Assembly: GCF_018343775.1 (NCBI RefSeq)
Contig: NZ_CP074349.1
Coordinates: 4,640,001-4,704,000, forward strand
Direction of reading: 5' to 3'
DNA length: 64,000 nucleotides
Source: Pseudomonas cichorii
GTDB taxonomy: Bacteria; Pseudomonadota; Gammaproteobacteria; Pseudomonadales; Pseudomonadaceae
Shown here: piece by piece, positions 1-11,227 of the stretch
Layout: each line of letters opens with the position of its first letter
Numbering within the stretch: the first letter of the stretch is position 1
Notes under the pieces: generated by a model
The model's database searches: none
What the model saw: the letters and a program-made list of their open reading frames with translations, nothing else
Told to the model about the DNA's origin: nothing
Position numbers and translations under genes: made by a program

Positions 1-288
1 CTGCAATTCACCGTTCTGATGCATTTCGGCGATGATGTCGCTGCCGCCGACCAGCTCACCGGCAACCCACAGTTGCGGGAAGGTTGGCCAGTTGGCGTAT
101 TTAGGCAGGTTGGCGCGGATTTCCGGGTTCTGCAAAATGTCGACATAGGCGAATTTTTCGCCGCATGCCATCAAGGCCTGGGAAGCTTTGGCCGAAAAAC
201 CGCACTGCGGGGCATTCGGAGCGCCTTTCATGTAAAGCAGAATGGTGTTGTTGGCAATCTGCTCTTTGATCGTTTCGATGATATCCAT
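1..288 (-). CDS. grxD: Monothiol glutaredoxin Grx4 (3' end outside window)
   Basis: Only the first 96 codons lie in the window; the gene runs off the left edge. The protein begins MDIIETIKEQI and carries the CGFS active site (residues about 29-32) that marks single-domain monothiol glutaredoxins. It also has the WPTFPQLWV and GGSD segments of the glutathione-binding groove. Family role: holding and passing on [2Fe-2S] clusters with glutathione, often with BolA partners, in the cytoplasm. The start at 288 is preceded by GAGGTGCTCC on the coding strand, an acceptable ribosome binding site. It lies 87 bases downstream of the Mo-oxidoreductase stop on the same strand; nothing links the two functionally. 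Confidence 0.93.
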   Translation of the reverse strand, partial: MDIIETIKEQIANNTILLYMKGAPNAPQCGFSAKASQALMACGEKFAYVDILQNPEIRANLPKYANWPTFPQLWVAGELVGGSDIIAEMHQNGELQ

Positions 289-375
289 GGAGCACCTCGG
301 CTGAACTTTCCGACTCAGTTGTCGGCACGGTGGCGCATTGTAACGGAATCCCGAGCCAGACGCTCAGTCTTGAAC

Positions 376-2484
376 TCAACAGGCGCTCACCTGCACAGGC
401 ACGCCATTGAGCACGGCATTGCCGGACAACGCATCGAGCTGTCGCTCGTCGGTCAGGTCATTGGCACTCACACCCGGCTGAGCCTGAGCGATTTCCATAC
501 GCACACCGGTACGGGAATGCCCCCAACCATGGGGCAGGCTGACTACGCCGGGCATCATTTCTGCGCTGCCCAGCACCTGAACCTCGATCATCCCGACCCG
601 CGAATCGACCCTGACCTGCTGCCCGTCGCTCAGGCCTCGGCTGGCCAGGTCATCGGGATGCATCAGCAACTGATGACGAGGCTTGCCCTTCACCAGGCGA
701 TGATAGTTATGCATCCATGAGTTATTGCTGCGCACATGCCTGCGCCCGATCAGCAGCAATTCCCCGGCCTGTGGCGCTGGCGAGTCAATAAAGCGCTGCA
801 GGTCGGCCAGGATCACGTCAGGTGCCGCCTGGATGCGCCCGCTGGCGGTTTTCAGGCGCGGTGTCAGGTTGGACTTCAATGGCCCCAGATCAAGCCCGTG
901 AGGATGGTTGCCCAGCGCTTCGATCGACAAGGCATGTTCCGATGCCTCGCCATACAGCCCCTTGCGCAAGCCATGATCAATCATTGAGGCCGGCGCCATG
1001 GTCGGTTTCAGTTCCTTTTGAGCCTTGGCCGCAAAGGCCCTGGCCAGCCCGACGAAGATTTCCCAGTCATGCAAGGCGCCTTCGGGCTTGGCAAAGATCG
1101 CCCGATTGAACCGGGTAACGTTACGCACCGCCAGAAGGTTAAATGTCGTGTCGTAGTGATCGTTTTCCAGCGCTGAAGTCGAAGGCAGGATCAGATCGGC
1201 ATAGCGGGTGGTTTCATTGATATACAGATCGATGCTGAGCATGAAGTCCAGCCCGTCCAGCGCTTTTTCCAGCTGGCGACCATTGGGCGTGGACAATACC
1301 GGGTTGCCTGCAACCGTGACCAGAGCGCGTATCTGCCCTTCCCCTTCGGTCAGCATCTCTTCTGCCAGCGCCGAAACCGGCAACTCGCCGCCATATTCGG
1401 GCAAGCCGGAAACCCGGCTCTGCCACAGGTTGAAATGCCCGCCCGAGGTCGAGCTGACCAGATCCACGGCTGGCTCGGTACACAAGGTACCGCCCACCCG
1501 ATCCAGGTTGCCGGTGACCAGATTGATCAATTGCACCAGCCAGTGACACAGCGTTCCAAAGGCCTGAGTGGAGATGCCCATGCGGCCATAGCAAACAGCC
1601 TTGTCGGCAGCAGCGAAATCCCGGGCCAACTGGCGAATCTGTTCGGCGGGAATACCACAACGCGGGCTCATGGCCTCGGCGTTCAGGGTCATGATCGCTT
1701 CCCGAACCTGATCCAGGCCATCGATAGGCAGATGACTCTCCCGAGTCAGGCCTTCCTCGAACAGGGTATTGAGCAGACCGAAAAGCAATGCTGCATCGCC
1801 GCCAGGCCGGACAAACACATGTTGATCGGCAATGGCCGCTGTCTCGCTACGCCGTGGGTCGACCACCACCACTCTGCCACCACGTTTCTGAATCGCCTTA
1901 AGGCGCTTCTCGACATCCGGCACCGTCATGATGCTGCCATTGGAAGCCAGCGGGTTGCCGCCCAGGATCAGCATGAAGTCCGTGTGATCGATATCGGGAA
2001 TGGGCAGCAGCAAGCCGTGGCCATACATCAGGAAACTGGTGAGGTGATGAGGCAGTTGATCCACTGAAGTGGCCGAATAGCGATTGCGGGTTTTGAGCAG
2101 GCCCAGAAAATAGTTGCTGTGGGTCGTCAGCCCATAGTTGTGCACGCTGGGGTTGCCTTGATAGACCGCGACCGCGTTCTGCCCGTATTGCTGCTGAATG
2201 GCAAACAGACGCTCGGCGACCAGCTCGAAAGCATCCTGCCATTCGATCGGCTGCCATTGATTGCCCACACGTTGCATGGGCTGGCGCAAACGGTCGGGAT
2301 CGTTCTGGATATCCTGCAGGGCCACGGCCTTGGGGCAGATGTGACCGCGACTGAAACTGTCGAGAGGGTCGCCCTTGATCGAGGTAATGACCGGGGCCGT
2401 ATCCGGGGATGCGGTGGTTTCGATAGTGAGGCCGCAGATGGCCTCGCACAGGTGGCAAGCGCGGTGGTGCTCGGTCCTGATCAT
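376..2484 (-). CDS. Molybdopterin (bis-MGD) oxidoreductase family protein
   Basis: 702 residues. The N-terminus has the four-cysteine [4Fe-4S] motif (CHLCEAIC near residues 10-17, then GHICPKA near residue 48). It is followed by the molybdopterin oxidoreductase core (GGNPLASNGS, VVVDPRRSETA) and a C-terminal molydopterin-dinucleotide-binding domain (HPDDLASRGL, VSLPHGWGHS). The length fits the single-subunit formate dehydrogenase/assimilatory reductase-like group. No electron-transfer partner, maturation factor or transporter lies next to it, so the substrate cannot be read from context. It has no obvious Tat signal, so it is probably cytoplasmic. The start at 2484 has GAGG about five bases upstream. 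The family is clear; the reaction is not. Confidence 0.88.
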   Translation of the reverse strand: MIRTEHHRACHLCEAICGLTIETTASPDTAPVITSIKGDPLDSFSRGHICPKAVALQDIQNDPDRLRQPMQRVGNQWQPIEWQDAFELVAERLFAIQQQYGQNAVAVYQGNPSVHNYGLTTHSNYFLGLLKTRNRYSATSVDQLPHHLTSFLMYGHGLLLPIPDIDHTDFMLILGGNPLASNGSIMTVPDVEKRLKAIQKRGGRVVVVDPRRSETAAIADQHVFVRPGGDAALLFGLLNTLFEEGLTRESHLPIDGLDQVREAIMTLNAEAMSPRCGIPAEQIRQLARDFAAADKAVCYGRMGISTQAFGTLCHWLVQLINLVTGNLDRVGGTLCTEPAVDLVSSTSGGHFNLWQSRVSGLPEYGGELPVSALAEEMLTEGEGQIRALVTVAGNPVLSTPNGRQLEKALDGLDFMLSIDLYINETTRYADLILPSTSALENDHYDTTFNLLAVRNVTRFNRAIFAKPEGALHDWEIFVGLARAFAAKAQKELKPTMAPASMIDHGLRKGLYGEASEHALSIEALGNHPHGLDLGPLKSNLTPRLKTASGRIQAAPDVILADLQRFIDSPAPQAGELLLIGRRHVRSNNSWMHNYHRLVKGKPRHQLLMHPDDLASRGLSDGQQVRVDSRVGMIEVQVLGSAEMMPGVVSLPHGWGHSRTGVRMEIAQAQPGVSANDLTDERQLDALSGNAVLNGVPVQVSAC

Positions 2485-2616
2485 CCCAGCCTCATATTCT
2501 TGTCATGGCAGTCAGAGTGATTGCATTGACAAGAATATGGAGCGTTAGCGGTGAGCACGCCAGAGACGTTCGTCTCGTGAATCGCGAGCCATCAGGCGGG
2601 CAGATGGCTTGGGCGA

Positions 2617-2910
2617 TCAGTTGCCGATAGGGGTCACGACCTTGCGCTGCAACTGGATTTCCGTAACGGTTTCGATCTGTTCCTGAGCGACATGCACCCC
2701 GGTCAGTTCACCGATCAGGCGCCAGTGATCGTCGAGCCCCGAGCTGATGGTCGCCATGCGGTCGATCATGCGACGACCGGCTGCCCGCGTGACTTCGTCT
2801 TCACTGCGCAACAACTCAAAGGACATCGACGTCATCGAAGCGGTGAGGTGTGTCAGGGTACGAGCGGTCAACCCAAGCAGCTCCGTTAGTTGTCGTTCCT
2901 TTGAGTCCAT
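2617..2910 (-). CDS. Conserved-looking hypothetical protein, 97 residues
   Basis: A short helix-rich protein without cysteines, signal peptide or membrane segment. It begins MDSKERQLTELLGL and contains repeated Thr/Ser/Met-rich amphipathic stretches. I recognise no domain. A GAGGGGCTGGGA stretch just upstream of the ATG at 2910 gives a good ribosome binding site. Codon use is like its neighbours, which supports a real gene. It is transcribed towards the Mo-oxidoreductase with a 132-base gap, so co-transcription is possible but not shown. No function is proposed. Confidence 0.6.
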   Translation of the reverse strand: MDSKERQLTELLGLTARTLTHLTASMTSMSFELLRSEDEVTRAAGRRMIDRMATISSGLDDHWRLIGELTGVHVAQEQIETVTEIQLQRKVVTPIGN

Positions 2911-3182
2911 TCCCAGCCCCTCGATTGAATTGAGCAGTTACTTGTAACTCTTTATAACTCACGCACGCTGTTAAGGAAACGGGCAACTTTTCAACGCCGT
3001 GAAGCGCGTCGCATAAGCACAGACGCACAAGACCGGACTTTTACAGTATCGGCATCAATTGCCAAGCACTGTTTGGTCAGTGTACAAATGCTGCCTTCTG
3101 CAATCAGCGGGTCGGCCACAGGGCTGTTTCAACCAGCGCCTTTGCGGTTACGGACTTCGTTATCTCTTAAGTAAGCATGCTA

Positions 3183-3210
3183 TTGGTAAGACGCGACATT
3201 TTTTTATACT
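3183..3210 (+). promoter_or_regulatory. Candidate sigma-70 promoter of argF with ArgR-like half-site
   Basis: TTGGTA (3183-3188) and TATACT (3205-3210) are spaced by 16 bases, about 115 bases before argF. GCGACA at 3193-3198, the complement of the TGTCGC half-site described for Pseudomonas ArgR, falls inside the spacer, where a repressor would block RNA polymerase. The rest of the 414-base gap (2911-3324) shows no gene. The assignment is by eye only. Confidence 0.4.
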
Positions 3211-3324
3211 ATCGCGCCTTCCTTATTCGTCGCCCCCGTGCGGCTTTCGCCTCAGGTCATGCCGTTTTCTCGATAAAACCCGGCTTTCGGAACCTGCGGT
3301 CTGTTGCAAAAAAGGTAGTTAATA

Positions 3325-4245
3325 ATGAGCGCCAGGCACTTTCTCTCGATGATGGATTACACCCCAGATGAGCTTCTGGGCCTGATCCGTCGTGGCGTAG
3401 AGCTTAAAGACCTGCGAAATCGCGGCGTGCTTTTTGAACCACTGAAAAATCGAGTGCTGGGGATGATCTTCGAGAAATCCTCGACACGTACCCGTCTTTC
3501 CTTTGAAGCGGGCATGATCCAGCTGGGTGGCCAGGCCATCTTTCTGTCCCATCGCGACACCCAATTGGGCCGTGGCGAGCCGATTGCCGACAGCGCAAAG
3601 GTCATGTCGCGCATGCTCGATGCCGTGATGATCCGGACTTTTGCCCACAGCAATCTGACCGAATTCGCCGCCAATTCCCGCGTCCCTGTGATCAACGGGC
3701 TCTCCGACGACCTGCACCCATGCCAGTTGCTGGCAGACATGCAGACCTTCTTGGAGCACCGCGGCTCGATCAAGGGCAAGACCGTGGCCTGGATCGGTGA
3801 CGGCAACAACATGTGCAACAGTTATATAGAAGCGGCCATACAGTTCGACTTCCAGTTGCGTGTCGCCTGCCCTTCCGGCTACGAACCCAACCCCGAGTTC
3901 CTGGCACTGGCCGGTGATCGCGTGACCGTCACCCGTGATCCGAAGGAAGCGGTTGCAGGCGCGCATCTGGTCAGCACCGATGTCTGGACCTCCATGGGCC
4001 AGGAAGAAGAAACCGCCAAGCGCATCGCGCTGTTCGCGCCCTTCCAGGTCACCCGTGCCTTGCTCGACCTGGCTGCCGAAGACGTGTTGTTCATGCATTG
4101 CCTGCCCGCGCATCGTGGTGAAGAAATCAGCGTCGACCTGCTGGACGATGAACGCTCGGTCGCCTGGGATCAGGCTGAAAACCGTCTGCATGCCCAGAAA
4201 GCCCTGCTGGAGTTTCTGGTCGCGCCGTCCTATCAGCCAAAATGA
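3325..4245 (+). CDS. argF: Ornithine carbamoyltransferase (anabolic)
   Basis: 306 residues, the usual length of the anabolic enzyme, which makes citrulline from ornithine and carbamoyl phosphate in the cytoplasm. The carbamoyl phosphate motif STRTR is at residues 53-57, LHPCQLLAD lies in the middle, and [10 protein letters not shown] near the C-terminus carries the catalytic cysteine. The lack of the neighbouring arcA/arcC genes argues against the catabolic ArcB. The start at 3325 follows AAGGTAGTTAATA. Its last four bases overlap the start of the ABC ATPase gene, so the two are translationally coupled, although their functions look unrelated. Confidence 0.96.
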   Translation: MSARHFLSMMDYTPDELLGLIRRGVELKDLRNRGVLFEPLKNRVLGMIFEKSSTRTRLSFEAGMIQLGGQAIFLSHRDTQLGRGEPIADSAKVMSRMLDAVMIRTFAHSNLTEFAANSRVPVINGLSDDLHPCQLLADMQTFLEHRGSIKGKTVAWIGDGNNMCNSYIEAAIQFDFQLRVACPSGYEPNPEFLALAGDRVTVTRDPKEAVAGAHLVSTDVWTSMGQEEETAKRIALFAPFQVTRALLDLAAEDVLFMHCLPAHRGEEISVDLLDDERSVAWDQAENRLHAQKALLEFLVAPSYQPK

Positions 4246-5315
4246 GCCATACCCTGCTGCTGAATCTGCGCAACCTTGCCTGCGGCTATCAGGATCAACG
4301 TGTGGTGCAGGACCTCAACCTGCACCTCAACGCCGGAGACATCGGCTGTCTGCTGGGCTCTTCGGGATGCGGCAAGACCACGACCCTGCGGGCCATTGCC
4401 GGGTTTGAGCCGATCCATGCCGGCGAGATCACCCTGGCCGGTGAAGTCATTTCCCGACCCGGCTGGACCCTGGCACCGGAGAAACGCCGGATCGGCATGG
4501 TGTTTCAGGATTACGCGCTGTTCCCGCATCTGAGCGTGGCGCAGAACATCGCTTTCGGTATCCGCAAACATCCTCGCCTGAATCAGGTAGTCGACGAACT
4601 GTTGGAGCTGGTCAACCTGGGCTCACTGGGCAAGCGGTATCCCCATGAGCTGTCCGGCGGACAGCAACAGCGGGTCGCCCTCGCCCGTGCGTTGGCGCCA
4701 GATCCGCAACTCTTGTTGCTGGATGAGCCGTTTTCCAACCTTGATGGCGAGTTGCGCCGACGCCTGAGCCATGAAGTGCGCGACATTCTCAAGGCTCGTG
4801 GCACCAGTGCAATCCTGGTGACACACGATCAGGAAGAGGCCTTTGCGGTCAGCGATCATGTGGGTGTATTCAAGGAAGGCCGGCTTGAGCAATGGGATAC
4901 GCCCTACAACCTGTATCACGAACCGCAGACACCTTTCGTGGCCAGTTTCATCGGACAAGGCTATTTCATTCGCGGGCAGTTGATCGATCCGCAGTCGGTG
5001 CAGACCGAACTCGGCGTGCTGAGCGGCAATCGTGCCTATCCGGGTGTCAGCGGCAGTGCTGTCGATGTTCTTCTGCGTCCGGACGATATTGTCTATGCCG
5101 CAGACAGCGACCTTAAGGCACGAGTAGTTGGCAGGACATTCCAGGGCGCTTCAACCCTGTATCGCCTGCAATTGCCGACGGGCAGCCAGCTTGAAGCCAT
5201 CTTCCCCGGCCATGCCGATCACATGACGGGGGAAGAGGTCGGGATTCGGGTTGCCACCGAACATCTGGTGTTGTTCCCGGCGGCGGGAAGTGTTGCAGCG
5301 AATTCGGTTTTGTAG
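4242..5315 (+). CDS. ABC transporter ATP-binding protein, FbpC/PotA-like
   Basis: 357 residues. It has Walker [11 protein letters not shown] (near residues 36-45), Q-loop [10 protein letters not shown], signature LSGGQQQR, Walker B LLLLDEP and the H-loop [10 protein letters not shown]-terminal TOBE-like regulatory domain spans roughly residues 235-350. This architecture is typical of ferric iron, spermidine/putrescine and similar importers. No permease or binding protein is nearby, so it must serve a transporter encoded elsewhere, or its partners have been lost. The ATGA overlap with argF shows coupling. Iron is the usual automatic annotation for this type; the sequence alone does not prove it. 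Confidence 0.85.
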   Translation: MSHTLLLNLRNLACGYQDQRVVQDLNLHLNAGDIGCLLGSSGCGKTTTLRAIAGFEPIHAGEITLAGEVISRPGWTLAPEKRRIGMVFQDYALFPHLSVAQNIAFGIRKHPRLNQVVDELLELVNLGSLGKRYPHELSGGQQQRVALARALAPDPQLLLLDEPFSNLDGELRRRLSHEVRDILKARGTSAILVTHDQEEAFAVSDHVGVFKEGRLEQWDTPYNLYHEPQTPFVASFIGQGYFIRGQLIDPQSVQTELGVLSGNRAYPGVSGSAVDVLLRPDDIVYAADSDLKARVVGRTFQGASTLYRLQLPTGSQLEAIFPGHADHMTGEEVGIRVATEHLVLFPAAGSVAANSVL

Positions 5316-5332
5316 AGGGCTGAAGAAGCAAA

Positions 5333-5803
5333 CTACTCCCTTCCGATCGCTGCAAACTCTGCACGGGTATGTTCCGCCAGCACCGCCGCCGACAACTCCA
5401 CCTCCAACCCACGCCGCCCCGCACTGACGTAGATCGTCTCGAAAGGCTGGGCGCTCTGGTCGATGAAGGTGCGCAGACGCTTCTTCTGTCCCAAGGGGCT
5501 GATCCCGCCCAACAGATAACCGGTTGCCCGCTGAGCCGCAGCCGGGTCGGCCATCTCGGTTTTCTTCGCAGCGGCCGCACTGGCCAGAGCCTTGAGGTCC
5601 AGGGTTCCGGCAACCGGTACAACGGCCACCAGCAACTCCCCCTTTTCCGTGCTCGCGAGCAGGGTCTTGAACACCCGTGCCGGTTCAAGGCCCAGTTTCT
5701 CGGCCGCCTCCAGCCCATAAGACGCAGCTTTCGGATCATGTTCGTAACTGTGAATCCGGTGTTCGGCGCGAACTGTCTTCAATAAATCCAGCGCGGGGGT
5801 CAT
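5333..5803 (-). CDS. ybaK: Cys-tRNA(Pro)/Cys-tRNA(Cys) deacylase YbaK
   Basis: 156 residues beginning MTPALDLLK. It belongs to the YbaK/EbsC family, which hydrolyses cysteine mischarged on tRNA(Pro). Typical segments are KTLLA, VPVAGTLDLKALA, GYLLGGISPLGQKK and GRRGLEVEL. A GTG six codons further upstream (5821) is possible, but the ATG at 5803 has TGGAG seven bases before it and matches the family's usual N-terminus, so it was chosen. It is convergent with the ABC ATPase gene, with only 17 bases between the stops and no visible hairpin terminator. Confidence 0.93.
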   Translation of the reverse strand: MTPALDLLKTVRAEHRIHSYEHDPKAASYGLEAAEKLGLEPARVFKTLLASTEKGELLVAVVPVAGTLDLKALASAAAAKKTEMADPAAAQRATGYLLGGISPLGQKKRLRTFIDQSAQPFETIYVSAGRRGLEVELSAAVLAEHTRAEFAAIGRE

Positions 5804-6152
5804 CAGGACACTCCAGGTCACTCAGGGCGGCTTCTACTTTAGGCGAAATACGATGCAAAAGCCCTATCTCAAGGCACACCACTGAGTAATGGCCGTTTAA
5901 AATCAAAAAAATATTTCCTACACAGGATGGAGAAATTTCAAATTTAGCTGTCAGAAAATATCGTCAATGGTTCACTTTCAACCTTTGACAGGTTTGTTTC
6001 TTGTCTATATTTTTTCGTTTACGAAAATTTTTGAAATTTATTTTTCAACAAGATTCGTAAAACCGTCCGGGAATGGGGTTTTCCCGAGACGGCAGATGAT
6101 GAGCATCGGTGCTTTGCATACGAAGCCGCAAAAAACAAAAAATGAGGTTCAT
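5804..6152. other. Intergenic region upstream of glpF
   Basis: 349 bases with no credible gene. It is AT-rich from about 5895 onward and holds the divergent ybaK and glpF leaders and the GlpR-like operator at 6010-6029. An upstream in-frame extension of glpF to 5967 exists, but it would run through this AT-rich control DNA and is rejected. Confidence 0.7.
6010..6029 (+). promoter_or_regulatory. Candidate GlpR operator of glpFK
   Basis: The core TTTTCGTTTACGAAAA (6012-6027) is a perfect inverted repeat. As a 20-base site it agrees at 17 positions with the E. coli GlpR consensus WATKTTCGWTAWCGAACATW as I recall it. It lies about 125 bases before glpF, and glpR is in the same operon direction. 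The natural reading is repression relieved by glycerol-3-phosphate. Confidence 0.6.
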
Positions 6153-7004
6153 ATGACCATGTCCATGCAACAACCGACGCTACGCGGCCAGTGTCTGGCC
6201 GAATTCCTTGGCACCGCTCTGATGATTTTCTTCGGCACGGGATGCGTTGCAGCGCTCAAGGTCGCAGGTGCTACATTTGGCTTGTGGGAAATCTGCATCA
6301 TCTGGGGCCTGGCCGTCAGCATGGCTATCTATGTCAGTGCCGGTGTTTCGGGTGCTCACCTCAACCCCGCTGTCAGCATCGCTCTCAGCCTCTTTGCAGG
6401 CTTTGAAAAGAGAAAACTCCCCTTCTATATAAGCGTTCAAGTGGCAGGAGCCTTTTGTGGCGCGGGTCTGGTCTATCTGCTTTACATCAGCCTGTTCTTC
6501 GAATTTGAACATGCTCACAACATGGTTCGTGGCAGCGTGCAGAGCCTCGAACTGGCGTCAGTGTTTTCCACCTACCCTAACCCGTCCATTTCCGTAGGCC
6601 AGGCGTTTCTGGTCGAGGTCGTGATCACCGCCGTCCTGATGGGTGTGATCATGGCCTTGGGCGATGACAGCAACGGTCTGCCACGTGGTGCGATGGCGCC
6701 TTTGCTGGTCGGCTTGCTGGTTGCCGTGATCGGAGCATCCATGGGGCCGCTGACCGGCTTCGCCATGAACCCGGCACGGGATTTCGGCCCTAAACTGATG
6801 ACATTCCTTGCAGGCTGGGATGAGATAGCGTTCACCGGTGGGCGTGACATACCGTATTTCCTGGTTCCGATCTTTGCACCGATTCTGGGTGCCTGCCTGG
6901 GTGCTGCCGGCTATCGCGGGCTTATCGCTCGTCATCTGCCCAGCGCCGTCGCCGTTGAACAGGCTCCTGAAGCCCTTCGCGGCAAAGCACAGACTTCCGC
7001 TTGA
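6153..7004 (+). CDS. glpF: Glycerol uptake facilitator (aquaglyceroporin)
   Basis: 283 residues of a six-helix major intrinsic protein in the inner membrane that lets glycerol diffuse in. Both NPA loops are present: HLNPAVS at about 70-75 and FAMNPARDFG at about 204-212. The aspartate after the second NPAR is the glycerol-facilitator hallmark. The chosen start MTMSMQQ at 6153 has AATGAGG eight bases upstream. An in-frame extension to 5967 lacks family similarity. It is the first gene of glpF-glpK, with 28 bases before glpK, under a GlpR-like operator. Confidence 0.95.
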   Translation: MTMSMQQPTLRGQCLAEFLGTALMIFFGTGCVAALKVAGATFGLWEICIIWGLAVSMAIYVSAGVSGAHLNPAVSIALSLFAGFEKRKLPFYISVQVAGAFCGAGLVYLLYISLFFEFEHAHNMVRGSVQSLELASVFSTYPNPSISVGQAFLVEVVITAVLMGVIMALGDDSNGLPRGAMAPLLVGLLVAVIGASMGPLTGFAMNPARDFGPKLMTFLAGWDEIAFTGGRDIPYFLVPIFAPILGACLGAAGYRGLIARHLPSAVAVEQAPEALRGKAQTSA

Positions 7005-7017
7005 ATACCCCCAATAA

Positions 7018-8538
<1,521 letters not shown>

Positions 8539-8629
8539 GCAGAACGGGGGCAGGATTATTGAAGCTGACAGCCAAGGCCCGGCTACGGCATCATGGGCGC
8601 CATTTGCAGAGGGCGCCCAAGGAAAAACA

Positions 8630-9385
8630 ATGAACCTGCCTCCCCGCCAGCAACAGATCCTCGAACTGGTCCGCGAACGCGGTTATGTCAGCATCGAGGA
8701 AATGGCGACGCTGTTCGTCGTGACCCCACAAACCATCCGCCGTGATATCAATCAACTTGCGGAAATGAACCTGCTGCGTCGCTACCACGGTGGCGCAGCC
8801 TATGACTCGAGCATCGAGAACACCGCCTACGCCATGCGTGCGGACCAGATGCGTGACGAGAAACAACGGATCGCCGAAGCCATCGCCGCACAGATCCCGG
8901 ACAACGCTTCTCTGTTCATCAATATCGGCACCACCACCGAATCCATCGCCCGCGCCCTGCTCAATCACAACAACCTGAAAATCATCACCAACAACCTGCA
9001 TGTGGCTTCGATCCTGAGCGGCAAGGATGATTTCGAGGTGCTGCTGGCGGGCGGCAACGTGCGCCGCGACGGTGGCGTGGTCGGTCAGGCCAGTGTGGAT
9101 TTCATCACCCAGTTCAAGGTCGATTTCGCTCTGGTCGGGATCAGCGGTATCGACGAGGACGGCAGCCTGCTGGATTTCGATTATCAGGAAGTCAGGGTTT
9201 CCCAGGCAATCATTGCCAATGCCAGACAAGTGCTGCTGGCTGCGGACTCCAGCAAGTTCGGGCGCAACGCCATGGTACGGCTCGGCCCTATCACCCTGAT
9301 CGATTGCCTGGTAACCGATCAGGCACCTGTGCCGGCCCTGCAGCAATTGCTTGCCCAGCACAAGATTCGCCTCGAAGTGGTTTGA
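8630..9385 (+). CDS. glpR: DeoR-family glycerol-3-phosphate regulon repressor
   Basis: 251 residues. The N-terminal DeoR helix-turn-helix ([20 protein letters not shown], about residues 18-37) is followed by the sugar-phosphate sensor domain ([30 protein letters not shown]). The start MNLPPRQQQ at 8630 follows AAGGAAAAACA. A longer in-frame reading that starts inside the end of glpK is not GlpR-like. Position between glpK and glpD is the usual Pseudomonas arrangement. It most likely represses glpFK and glpD when glycerol-3-phosphate is low. Confidence 0.94.
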   Translation: MNLPPRQQQILELVRERGYVSIEEMATLFVVTPQTIRRDINQLAEMNLLRRYHGGAAYDSSIENTAYAMRADQMRDEKQRIAEAIAAQIPDNASLFINIGTTTESIARALLNHNNLKIITNNLHVASILSGKDDFEVLLAGGNVRRDGGVVGQASVDFITQFKVDFALVGISGIDEDGSLLDFDYQEVRVSQAIIANARQVLLAADSSKFGRNAMVRLGPITLIDCLVTDQAPVPALQQLLAQHKIRLEVV

Positions 9386-9407
9386 TTCACCTCGTTTTTT
9401 GCGAATT

Positions 9408-9490
9408 GTAGGACCGGATTTATCCGGGAAGGCGGTGTGTAATCTGAAGACAGATGCAATGCCTTTTCGCGAATGAATTCGCTCCTACAC
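9408..9490. repeat. Inverted pair of REP elements (mixed subtypes)
   Basis: The first unit (9408-9436) is the GGACCGGATTTATCCGGGAA subtype. The second (9466-9490) is the CGCGAATGAATTCGCTCC subtype in the opposite orientation. Each can fold into a short hairpin. They lie just after the glpR stop, the same kind of place as the other copies in this window. Confidence 0.75.
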
Positions 9491-9617
9491 ACAGGCAAGC
9501 ATTTGCGAAAATCGTCCTACGATGTTCGATTTTGTTCCTTTACCCTCATCCTCATCAGTATTTTCAATAAATACCGACTGGCAGCGCCGTGTTTCTTGAG
9601 CTATTATTTTCACAAAC

Positions 9618-9631
9618 GAACATCAATGTTC
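9618..9631 (+). promoter_or_regulatory. Candidate GlpR operator of glpD
   Basis: GAACATCAATGTTC is a perfect inverted repeat built from the GlpR half-site ATGTTC, 50 bases before the glpD start. A further half-site ATGTTCGAT lies at 9522-9530. The half-sites face differently from the canonical operator, so the match is suggestive only. Confidence 0.4.
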
Positions 9632-9680
9632 AAATTCGCCTTTCGAGCGTTACTCAAGAATTGTCCAGGAGGCTCATCCA

Positions 9681-11219
9681 ATGCCCCACTCCACTACGTC
9701 AGCACCATCGCTTTCCGAGGTCTACGACATTGCCGTTATCGGTGGTGGCATCAATGGTGTCGGTATTGCAGCGGATGCATCGGGCCGTGGTCTGTCGGTT
9801 TTCCTGTGTGAAAAGGATGACCTGGCCAGCCACACCTCGTCAGCCAGCAGCAAGCTGATCCATGGCGGGCTGCGCTACCTGGAACATTACGAATTCCGTC
9901 TGGTGCGTGAAGCACTGGCCGAACGTGAAGTGCTGCTGGCCAAGGCGCCGCACATCGTCAAGCCGATGCGCTTTGTCCTGCCCCATCGCCCGCATCTGCG
10001 CCCGGCCTGGATGATCCGTGCCGGCATGTTCCTGTATGACAACCTCGGCAAGCGTGAAAAACTCCCGGCATCGCGCAGCCTGCGTTTCGGCGCGGACAGC
10101 CCGCTCAACACGTCCATCACTCGCGGTTTTGAGTACTCCGACTGCTGGGTCGATGACGCACGCCTGGTGGTCCTCAATGCCATGGCTGCCCGTGAGAACG
10201 GCGCACATATCCACACCCGCACCCGCTGCCTGAGTGCCAGCCGCACCAAAGGCATGTGGCACCTGCAGATGGAGCGCGCCGACGGCACGGTCTTCTCGAT
10301 CAACGCCAAGGCACTGGTCAACGCTGCTGGCCCATGGGTCGCCAAGTTCATTCGCGAAGATCTGAAGCTGGATTCGCCTTACGGCATCCGTCTGATCCAG
10401 GGCAGCCACCTGATCGTGCCAAGGCTGTACGAAGGCGAGCACGCTTTCATCCTGCAGAACGAAGACAAACGCATCGTGTTCACCATTCCGTACCTGGACA
10501 AGTTCACCATCGTCGGCACCACCGACCGTGAATATCAGGGCGACCCGGCCAAGGTGAAGATCACCGACGGCGAGATGGACTACATGCTGAAAGTGGCCAA
10601 CGACCACTTCAAGAAGCAATTGAGCCGCAGTGACGTGCTGCACACCTATTCGGGCGTGCGCCCGCTGTGCAACGATGAATCCGATAATCCTTCGGCCATC
10701 ACCCGCGACTACACCCTGTCGTTGTCGGGCGGCGAAAACGAAGCGCCGATTCTTTCGGTATTCGGCGGCAAGCTGACGACCTATCGGAAACTGGCCGAAT
10801 CGGCGATGGCGCAACTGGCTCCGTTCTTCACCCGGATGAAACCAGCCTGGACCGCCAAGGCAGCCTTGCCGGGCGCTGAAGAGATGACTACACCGCAGGT
10901 ACTGGCAACCGAGCTGAGCAAACGCTTCCCATGGCTACCTGTTTCCATCGCACAACGCTGGTCCATCACCTACGGCAGCCGCAGCTGGCGCCTGATGGAC
11001 GGCGTGACCAGCCTGGAAGACATGGGCGAACACCTGGGCGCAGGTCTGTACACCCGCGAAGTCGACTACCTGTGCGCCAACGAGTGGGCAACCAACGCTG
11101 ACGACATCCTGTGGCGTCGCACCAAGCTTGGGCTGTTCACCACGCCTGAAGAACAGGCCGGGGTGCAGGGTTATCTGGAAAAGGTTGTGCCGAATAAATC
11201 AGCTATCGCGGCAGCCTGA
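9681..11219 (+). CDS. glpD: Aerobic glycerol-3-phosphate dehydrogenase
   Basis: 512 residues. It oxidises glycerol-3-phosphate to dihydroxyacetone phosphate and passes electrons to the quinone pool from the inner face of the membrane. The FAD-binding dinucleotide fold DIAVIGGGINGVGIA is at residues 14-28, and the family signature SSKLIHGGLRYLEHYEF follows near 56-72. The C-terminal DAO domain contains SGVRPLCNDESDNPSA and FGGKLTTYRKLAE. The start at 9681 follows CCAGGAGGCTCATCCA. It completes the glp regulon and is followed by a REP pair that probably ends or protects the transcript. Confidence 0.96.
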   Translation: MPHSTTSAPSLSEVYDIAVIGGGINGVGIAADASGRGLSVFLCEKDDLASHTSSASSKLIHGGLRYLEHYEFRLVREALAEREVLLAKAPHIVKPMRFVLPHRPHLRPAWMIRAGMFLYDNLGKREKLPASRSLRFGADSPLNTSITRGFEYSDCWVDDARLVVLNAMAARENGAHIHTRTRCLSASRTKGMWHLQMERADGTVFSINAKALVNAAGPWVAKFIREDLKLDSPYGIRLIQGSHLIVPRLYEGEHAFILQNEDKRIVFTIPYLDKFTIVGTTDREYQGDPAKVKITDGEMDYMLKVANDHFKKQLSRSDVLHTYSGVRPLCNDESDNPSAITRDYTLSLSGGENEAPILSVFGGKLTTYRKLAESAMAQLAPFFTRMKPAWTAKAALPGAEEMTTPQVLATELSKRFPWLPVSIAQRWSITYGSRSWRLMDGVTSLEDMGEHLGAGLYTREVDYLCANEWATNADDILWRRTKLGLFTTPEEQAGVQGYLEKVVPNKSAIAAA

Positions 11220-11227
11220 AGATCGAT

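Larger units (their letters stand above)
9386..9680. other. glpR-glpD intergenic region
   Basis: 295 bases without a gene. The first half holds two inverted REP elements (9408-9490). The second half is the glpD control region, with an ATGTTCGAT GlpR-like half-site at 9522-9530 and the dyad GAACAT-CA-ATGTTC at 9618-9631. No protein reading there has a credible start. Confidence 0.65.
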
